Positions 57,526 to 64,000 of a DNA stretch of 64,000 bases are shown in pieces. The position numbers and the translations under genes are program-made. Source of the DNA: Agrypnia vestita (lineage: Eukaryota > Arthropoda > Insecta > Trichoptera > Phryganeidae); contig JADDOH010004200.1 in the NCBI GenBank assembly GCA_016648135.1, forward strand, positions 62,001-126,000, given 5' to 3'. The notes beneath the pieces are model-generated. The model saw only the letters and a program-made list of their open reading frames with translations. It ran no database searches and was not told where the DNA came from. Within the stretch, counting starts at the first letter, position 1. The number at the start of each line of letters is the position of its first letter.

Positions 57526-57634
57526 GTAGTGGGGGAATGTGCAGAAGGCAAAATTTGGGTCTCGTTGGTGGAATGGTACATGCGCAAACTTCCCCCACTA
57601 CGCCGAAAAATTTCAAGATGTTTGCCGGCTATTG
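57526..57634. mobile_element. CAGT(A/T)GCCGGCAAAC MITE, copy 3, left-truncated
   Basis: 109 bp matching positions 35-143 of the 143-bp element: starts GTAGTGGGGGAATGTGCAGA and ends GTTTGCCGGCTATTG. It lies about 200 bp upstream of the NDUFB5 start codon, in its promoter region. Confidence 0.75.
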
Positions 57635-57895
57635 TACCTCCTTCGAGATTTCTTGGGGTGTAGTGCACAATATGGGGTAGGAGGCTATTTTTAATATTAA
57701 CACATTTTCCAGTATAATTGAGTGTCCTGATTTCAAAAATGTCATAAAATAACCCGGCATGTAAATATTAAACGAATAATTACAATTTAAAAAATCGTAA
57801 ATATTTCCTTTATGTTTGACAAATCAGCTATTTCATTTGAATTTTAATATGTATCTATGGTTAAGTATTTGAATCATAGATAAAGAAATATAAAG

Positions 57896-57952
57896 TGGAC
57901 CATTCACTATTCTGGTCGGTGGACTGTCATGGAGGATAGTGAATGGCCCGCT
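57896..57952. repeat. small hairpin GGACCATTCACTAT...ATAGTGAATGGCCC
   Basis: CCATTCACTATTCT and AGGATAGTGAATGG pair across about 24 bases. Confidence 0.65.
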
Positions 57953-58324
57953 TAATAAAAACTCGCAAATTTTTTGTACAAGGCTTCATTTGAAATGCCT
58001 TATTTTTTTATTTAAATATTACGATTTATTGGTAGAAATAAACATAATATTTTTGTACCTATTCAACATATATTTTGGAACATTTGTCACAAAAATATTT
58101 TTATATGCTGGTGACATGGTTATCACTACCGGAGGAATTAATTCACATAAAATGTAAATATGTATAAATTTAATTCTTTTTATTCCAATTCCCGCCACCT
58201 TGACCATCTCCAAGATTCCCGTGACCATCTCCAAGAGTTTGTAGATTTGATAACACCACAGAGCGGCAAGCTAGCCGGAGATCTGCCCTCTGAGAGTTGG
58301 ATGATCAGAACCCACCCAGGTGTA

Positions 58325-58356
58325 AATGAATCCAGTGTGTTATCACTGGATTCATT
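58325..58356. repeat. perfect 13-bp hairpin
   Basis: AATGAATCCAGTG, loop TGTTAT, CACTGGATTCATT. Confidence 0.8.
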
Positions 58357-58400
58357 GACTAAATTGATCATAAATCACAACAAGAACGTACGTTGAATTC

Positions 58401-58483
58401 TAAAGGTAGTAGCAGGCGAGTATACGGGGGCACAAACCCGTGGAACGCCCCCACGACTACCTTGCCACTAAACCATAACACGT
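58401..58483 (+). repeat. GTAGCAGGCGAGTA repeat, copy 1
   Basis: Shares GTAGCAGGCGAGTA, CACAAACCCGTGGAA, CGACTACCTTGCCA and CCATAA with 62310-62403. GC-rich relative to its flanks. Confidence 0.65.
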
Positions 58484-58799
58484 ACGTAATATAAATATAT
58501 ACTAGTAACAAACCAAAATATCTGCTACACAGAACAACCACACGAATTACTGTGAACATAGAGGCACATTGCGGGAGTTGGTCTAGGGGTGTCCAAAATG
58601 TATAAATGTCCGCGCGATATGTATATAAAATATGAATGCAATACACAACCATGTTTATATTTGTATCTCTTTTACACGTATGCTGCGCTATAAGAAAGAA
58701 AGAGAAAAGACCATAGAATAAATACCGCAATTCGCTATTAACTTCATATGCATTCGTTGTTAAAAATTATGTTATATTGTCCTTTCTTATATGTTCCGC

Positions 58800-59320
58800 A
58801 CAGAACAAACAAAAACACAGGGCGGTCCGCCAAGTCCGCTCCGTCGGCCAAGAAGCGTAGTAGTGGCCGAAGAAATACAGCACGGGTGTCTCGTGTCAAA
58901 CAGCATACTTTCGCTGTGATGCGAAATTCGTCATAGAGAAGCGCCGGCCGTCGTCCAAAATTCTCAGCCAGAGGCGCCAAAGATCGCGGAGGCTGGATCG
59001 TAGATTCACTGCAGTAGTCAGGTCCCAGCAGAATTCTCCAATAGGTATCGGGAGATAAATAAAATGCAGATGAAAGTGGTCCGACAGCGTTTAAATCACC
59101 ACGCGTTAGCGTAACAGGTGACCGCTCTACAAAACCTTTTTATTATATAACATTCTCAGAGATTTACAAGATATGATATGACAGCATGTTACGTAACCCA
59201 ATCAGAGTGAGCCAAATCTCCCCTCTCTGTCGCCGCGGTTTGAACCGCGACTGGCGTCATCTCGCGGCGCTTCTAGGAACTAGACCCGCGAGCGGCCGTA
59301 CTGATCTCGGTCTGAAGACA
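58800..59320. other. GC-rich island with coding-like text
   Basis: From about 58806 a + frame reads NKNTGRSAKSAPSAKKRSSG and RRNTARVSRVKQHTFAVMRN to a stop at 58936; the opposite strand is also open. The island continues past CGCGGTTTGAACCGCG (59236) to about 59300. It could be a first exon or promoter, or a GC-rich transposon piece. No splice partner is found. Confidence 0.35.
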
Positions 59321-61009
59321 AAAATGGTTAATTTCAGGTTTTGCATGTATCACGTATAGGCCTGACCTCGCATAAGGCCGTGACACAGTTCATCGGACCT
59401 GCAGGTCCTACTAATTTATGAAAATGCGTTAATTATGTCGACCGTGAAGGGTCGAAGTTAAATCAGGTCATAAAAGTAGGTAGTTTAATTGTTACGCGAT
59501 GCTTTCCATGATTACTGCATAGTACTCGCCCTAACGAGTATTTTGATACCACTTTCGTCTATGGACAAAGTGGTTTTTGATACTTATCGCGTTTTTAAGA
59601 AAAGTTCAAAAGGTCAATTTTTCTTCCAAGTCAAAACATGAGCCTATATAGGCATGTGTATACTCTCTGAATAGGTATTTACTTTGCGATCATGATGCAA
59701 AAAGATTCATCAAGATCGGATACTTCTGTCAAAAGTTATTTCTATTTTTGTGATTCCGGCGGAAATTTACCTCAGTGGTGGTCAGATTAAATTCATTAAA
59801 AATTAGTGACCAAATGTTTATCGATGTCTTAGCATTACCAATGGATAGGTATTGACTGGGTGCGTCTTGTAGTAATATTTTCAAGTCTGTCATGTAAATA
59901 TTACTTGCGCTATATGCCTTCAAAGGGGGCCGCGGAGAAAACTTTCTCATTTAGCTTTCTCCGGCGTCCCGGTACAACTTTACATGCGTAAAAACACATT
60001 AACTTAAGGAGTATTCTTGTTGAGAACACTGTAAAAAAGGTTTCAGTTTGATTTTAAGTCTGTGAGAGCTGCAATCTCACTTTGATTAATTCCCATAAGA
60101 TATTCAATTATCAGAAAAAATGTATTTTTTACCATATCACTGCCGATAACTCACTATATCGCGCAGTGTGTGTGTGTGCATTTACTTGACAACTCTTTAT
60201 TTAAGGTAAATTTCATAAAATATTTTTGACCATGTAATTTCTTCAAAGTGACCGGCAACTGAGTTAGCCGGGATTTTAAAATGACTTTACTTTCAGTGTT
60301 CAACCAAAATGGTTCAGATAATAGGGCAAACTTGCGTCTTACGCAAAATAAAAATACCTCCCGCTTTATCTTTATTGAACAATAAAATGTGACATTCCAT
60401 TTTTACATACAGTCATGATGCAATTCTGTCAAGCTCCTGGATTTCAACAAGGAATTCCAAATTCTGAAATCAGAGATATTCATTAGCATTTATAATACAA
60501 TATTGTGCCAGTATGAAAGACATGTCTGGATCACGCTGTACAACACATTTACATGTTCAAAGCGAGGCGTAATTTTACTTTCCGAGAGCATCATTTCTCT
60601 CGATTCATCTTTTAATTGCGAGTTCCAGACCTGTCGCCCAGGTTACCGACTTAGACACGGTATTCACGCCCGACTGGGTCGGGGGTGACCAAGTGCTGAT
60701 GATGATGATACCCGGTTGTCATGGCAACCAGGCATCAATGCTCTTTACATGTGGAATAAAATCACCTCCCGCTCTCTCTCCTCAACTTGGAGCAATGAAA
60801 TGCGACATTTTATTACATACAATTGTGATTCAGTCTCATTGAGATCTCTGAAACAATTCAATAAATTCCATAATTTTAGAATCTGAAAATTAAGATTTTC
60901 ATATAACATTTCTCAGTAAAAAACATTTACATTTCAGCCCATGTCGTGTACGCATTTTTATTGCTCTCAGCGAGATGTGATTTTATGAAGCTACTTCCTT
61001 CTAATTCGC
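59321..61009. other. no gene recognised
   Basis: Mixed A/T-rich DNA. A GC-richer patch at 60625-60730 (GGTTACCGACTTAGACACGG, then GCTGATGATGATGATACC) may be a repeat fragment. Confidence 0.35.
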
Positions 61010-61180
61010 TTCCCCCCTTCTCGGTTGCCGCCGCCTGACGCCCGCCACGATCGAAAGCGACCAACGTGGCCGAAAACTCGCGCGCCGTCTTCTGCACGGT
61101 ACCCACCCCCAACCGGGGCGGCCATCGGCAGCGGCCCTGAAAGGGGCCTTTGTGGAGAATGCAATCTCCGCTCTGCTTGG
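61010..61180. promoter_or_regulatory. GC/CpG-rich island
   Basis: CpG-rich text (GCCGCCGCCTGACGCCCGCC, CTCGCGCGCCGTC, CCGGGGCGGCC). Both strands are open for about 60 codons, so frame gives no guide. It could mark a promoter for the gene ending at 62694, which is inference. Confidence 0.3.
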
Positions 61181-61356
61181 CATTTAGAACTCGAGTGTTC
61201 TGTTGCCTGATGGTATGATCAGGCTTGTCCTGTCCGTAACATTACACGTGGTTATGAAAATAATTTCTATCTCTTTCTGAGTGATACATTTAGTACGCAG
61301 TAGAAGACAGCAGAAACTAGATGTCTCAGATTTGTTTATTAGTGATTAGTCTATAG

Positions 61357-62290
61357 TAGTGATGGGTCATCGACGTATTTACCGTCGACGAAACGAGACC
61401 GTCCACGTCCGTCCATCGACGAAACGAGACCGTCCACGTCCGTCCATCGACGAGACGATCAACTAGTTGAATTCGTCAACGCGTCAACTTCGTTACGCGG
61501 ATGTCGCGGACGTTCTATCTAAACATCGGGACGATGGTCAACTGTCTACGACTCGACGCGACGCTGCTCGACGGCTCAACCGTTGGCTATTTTTATTACG
61601 TTAATTTTTAAAATTTAAAAAAGTTCGTAGGTATATAGTTTCGGGAAAAGTAAAACCGCTACTTGTGCTTATATGTAAAAAGAAATATTTTATTATTTAT
61701 TTGTTTAGGCACATTATAGGCTTTTACATATTGTTTTATATACTTCTTTCTATATATAATAAAGAAAAAAGTAGATATACACAACAATATCAGGTGTAAG
61801 CAGTAAAATATTAGTTCAATAAAAAATAAAATAATTAAACAGAATTGTTTTATTTTATACAGCGTAAAATTGGGAATTCACCGAAACGTTACAGATGCAC
61901 ATCGCACAAATCAAGTAAAAAATAATAGATAATAGATTATTAAGCCTATCTCACCCTACGCATGCATTCAAATTTCAAGCCTCTGTCATAGTTCGTGTAC
62001 ACAGATCTGCACTCTATGGTCGTGTACTTTAGAGTTGAAATGAAATTACCCGTCGAGCCGTCTATGGCGTCTACAAGTCGACAGCGAGAGATGAGAGAGA
62101 AATAAACGGAGACGTTTTGTCTTGCTCTCGCTTCTTGCTTTGCACTACGTTGAATCTCGAATCGTCCACCGTCCACGGCGTCCGCCGTCCACCGTCAACG
62201 AATTCAACTAGTCCATACGATAAACGTAAACCGTCGACGCAACGTCAACGGTTGATTTCAACTAGACCGTCCATTCAACGCCCATCCCTA
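61357..62290. mobile_element. 934-bp non-autonomous hAT element with 8-bp target duplication
   Basis: The ends TAGTGATGGG and CCCATCCCTA are inverted. The flanks GTCTATAG (61349-61356) and GTCTATAA (62291-62298) are a 7-of-8 matching 8-bp target duplication, typical of hAT. Both subterminal regions are packed with CGTC/GACG text: a 31-bp unit is repeated at 61386 and 61417 (and begins again at 61448). No transposase ORF. Confidence 0.8.
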
Positions 62291-62309
62291 GTCTATAATT
62301 ATAGTACGT

Positions 62310-62460
62310 CTATGTGTAAAACCCTGAAGGGCCGTAGCAGGCGAGTATTCGGGTCACAAACCCGTGGAATGCCCTCGCGACTACCTTGCCAATAAGCCAT
62401 AATACAACGAGGTAAAACCTTGACAGGCCGTATTAGGCGAGTAGGTATACGGTGGCACAT
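62310..62460 (+). repeat. GTAGCAGGCGAGTA repeat, copies 2 and 3
   Basis: Two tandem, diverged copies of the 58401 repeat (62310-62403, with CACAAACCCGTGGAATGCCC; and 62410-62460, with GGCCGTATTAGGCGAGTAGG). Confidence 0.6.
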
Positions 62461-62610
62461 CAGTACGAAAATACATCCATACAGAAAATATATTTGTGTT
62501 GTTTGCTCTTATAATCATTGGTCGTTTATAATAAATATTTTTGTAAAGACGATTTAATATAATTATGTTAATGTTTTTCTTTAATGAATGATTTTCAATT
62601 TTATTTTTAG

Positions 62611-62694
62611 GTTATGCACGAGCACTCCAACTTGCGCGACACGTCTAACTTCTGTGAAAATAAACGGTCCAAAACCACGGGACCCCTTATCTAA
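62611..62694 (+). CDS. orphan terminal exon, unknown gene
   Basis: A strong acceptor (TTTCAATTTTATTTTTAG) precedes 27 codons ending TAA. They read VMHEHSNLRDTSNFCENKRS and then KTTGPLI. Codon composition is balanced and GC-richer than its flanks, and an AATAAA (about 62851) lies downstream. It looks like the last coding exon of a + strand gene, but no upstream exon can be joined within the window, so the protein is unknown. Confidence 0.45.
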   Translation, partial: VMHEHSNLRDTSNFCENKRSKTTGPLI

Positions 62695-62850
62695 CTTTTA
62701 CTGAGCCCTATTGATTCTCCTATAATTATTTTTACGAGTATTATGACCTTTTGTTTTTATTTATAAATTATTTTCTTATAAAACATTTATTTTGAAAAAA
62801 ATTGTATTTCTTCTATACTTTCCATATACATTTATTCTCTTTTATCTTTT

Positions 62851-62856
62851 AATAAA
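62851..62856 (+). terminator. candidate poly(A) signal
   Basis: AATAAA about 157 nt after the stop of the orphan exon. Confidence 0.4.
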
Positions 62857-63313
62857 ATATCGCGTTGTCTATAGTTCGCGTATCGTATAGATAAAATGGC
62901 TGAGGGCTGATTAAACATATCAAGAAAACAATTACGATTGTCAAACATATCAAGAAAATAATTACGATTTTTTAAAATTGTAATTACTCCTTTAATATTT
63001 GCGTGCCGGGTTATTTTATGACATTTTTGGAATCAGGACGCTCAATTATATCGGAAAATGTGTTAATATTAAAAATAGCTCCCAACCCCGTATTGTGCAA
63101 TTATCCCCTTTTTAGGAGGATTTTTATAGATTTTTGCCGTTTAACTAATTATGATTATGGAATTTCAAGTTTCCTTTTCAAAGTCTACATTTTATGGCAA
63201 AATGGATTCATATGATATGCTGATTAGTTAATGAGCTCGCCAAACGATGGCGTTAGTTTCCTACCGATTTTGTATTCTGGGTAATATTAAGACTAAAAAC
63301 TAGAAAATCAATA

Positions 63314-63854
63314 CAGTAGAGCCCCGTTAATTCGAAATTCAAGGGATCAAAAAAAAACATTTCGGATTACGCGGAATCACGTTAATTCGAAATCGAGGTA
63401 CAAAGAAAAAAAATCGCGATACAATTGCGAAATTCACGAAAAAACCCATTAATTTTATGAAAAACATCTATTTTTGCATATTTCAAGAAATCATTTTGAA
63501 AACACAATATTTATTATGCGAAAACAAACGCACATTTCTATTACGCTAATACGAAAATCGTGATATTTATATTTCTTAAGTATTCGATATTGATATATTT
63601 GTTCTCACTTGTGAAAAAAATCTATATAAATATTTTTTTTAAATTTTGTATAGTTCGCATACATCAATTTAAAAAAAATTGAAGTATGTGTGTTATGGCG
63701 CAAGGTGCTAAAAATTATTTTGAAATATCAGGGTTTTCGAATTATCAGGGCTAATCTTACTATGAAATTAACATTTTGTGATTTGTGGATTTGAACATTT
63801 TCAAATTTTGGTGAATTTCGAATGATCGGGGTTCGAATTAAAGGGGTTTTAGTG
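63314..63854. mobile_element. pogo/Tigger-like MITE, copy C (541 bp)
   Basis: Begins CAGTAGAGCCCCGTTAATTC and ends GAATTAAAGGGGTTTTAGTG, with TA on both sides. The least degraded copy and closest to the family ends. Confidence 0.8.
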
Positions 63855-64000
63855 TAACTCATTAATAAGAAAATATATACAAAGGATTTAAATAAATACA
63901 CATCATCATTTTAATGAAAATTTACAATATGTGACAGTAAGTAACATTATCAATACTTTCAAAGCTTTATTTTTTAGTATTCTCTACATATTAGTTCATT

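Noticed and set aside
58744..58980. Reverse-strand 78-codon frame in the 58.8-kb GC island
   Set aside because: Both strands are open because the island is GC-rich. Neither frame has splice partners, so no strand can be preferred as a gene.
62117..62395. 92-codon ORF at the end of the hAT element
   Set aside because: It is a by-product of the CGTC-rich subterminal repeats and crosses the element boundary at 62290.

Overview
The window reads as nuclear DNA of an insect, most likely a moth or butterfly (Lepidoptera). It is AT-rich, and short exons are separated by long introns with GT-AG boundaries. It carries scattered runs built on GTAGGTACCTAC, tRNA-derived SINEs and a dense load of small inverted-repeat DNA transposons. 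The lepidopteran call is inference from repeat style and gene sequence; no species can be named.

Genes: two protein-coding genes can be rebuilt. (1) On the + strand, 30791-40634, six exons (plus one optional 93-nt cassette) join in consistent phase. They encode the C-terminal 425 residues of a protein with a C3HC4 RING finger, a Ser/Gly-rich linker and a long Lys/Glu-rich tail. The 5' exons are not identified. One intron has a GC donor. (2) On the - strand, 53097-57325, three exons encode a complete 189-residue complex I subunit of the NDUFB5/SGDH family, with a poly(A) signal downstream. Other pieces that look like exons are weaker: 62611-62694 (+, orphan terminal exon), 44559-44767 (+), 16296-16549 (+) and 13312-13392 (inside a transposon). 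Three GC-rich islands (about 7860-8140, 58800-59320, 61010-61180) could hold promoters or first exons, but none can be tied to a gene.

Mobile DNA: most of the rest is transposon relics. They include a broken mariner with a foldback element nested in it (46317-47476), three pogo/Tigger-like MITEs, a 934-bp hAT-type element with a near-perfect 8-bp target duplication, a 799-bp hAT-like element, and a 1.29-kb TIR element full of CCATGGA motifs. There is an 869-bp element with a perfect 40-bp TIR and 52-bp internal repeats, and a 1.07-kb foldback element built from 140-bp units. A 143-bp MITE occurs three times, PIF/Harbinger-like MITEs have TTA/TAA target duplications, and at least three SINE families are present.

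Most striking non-genic signal: 16967-17154 holds 21 exact nGAAn/nTTCn pentamers in seven phased clusters. This is the binding grammar of heat-shock factor, laid out as a ~117-bp duplicated unit directly beside a conserved transposon end. No new multi-gene system is visible; the window is a gene-poor, transposon-rich stretch around two ordinary genes.
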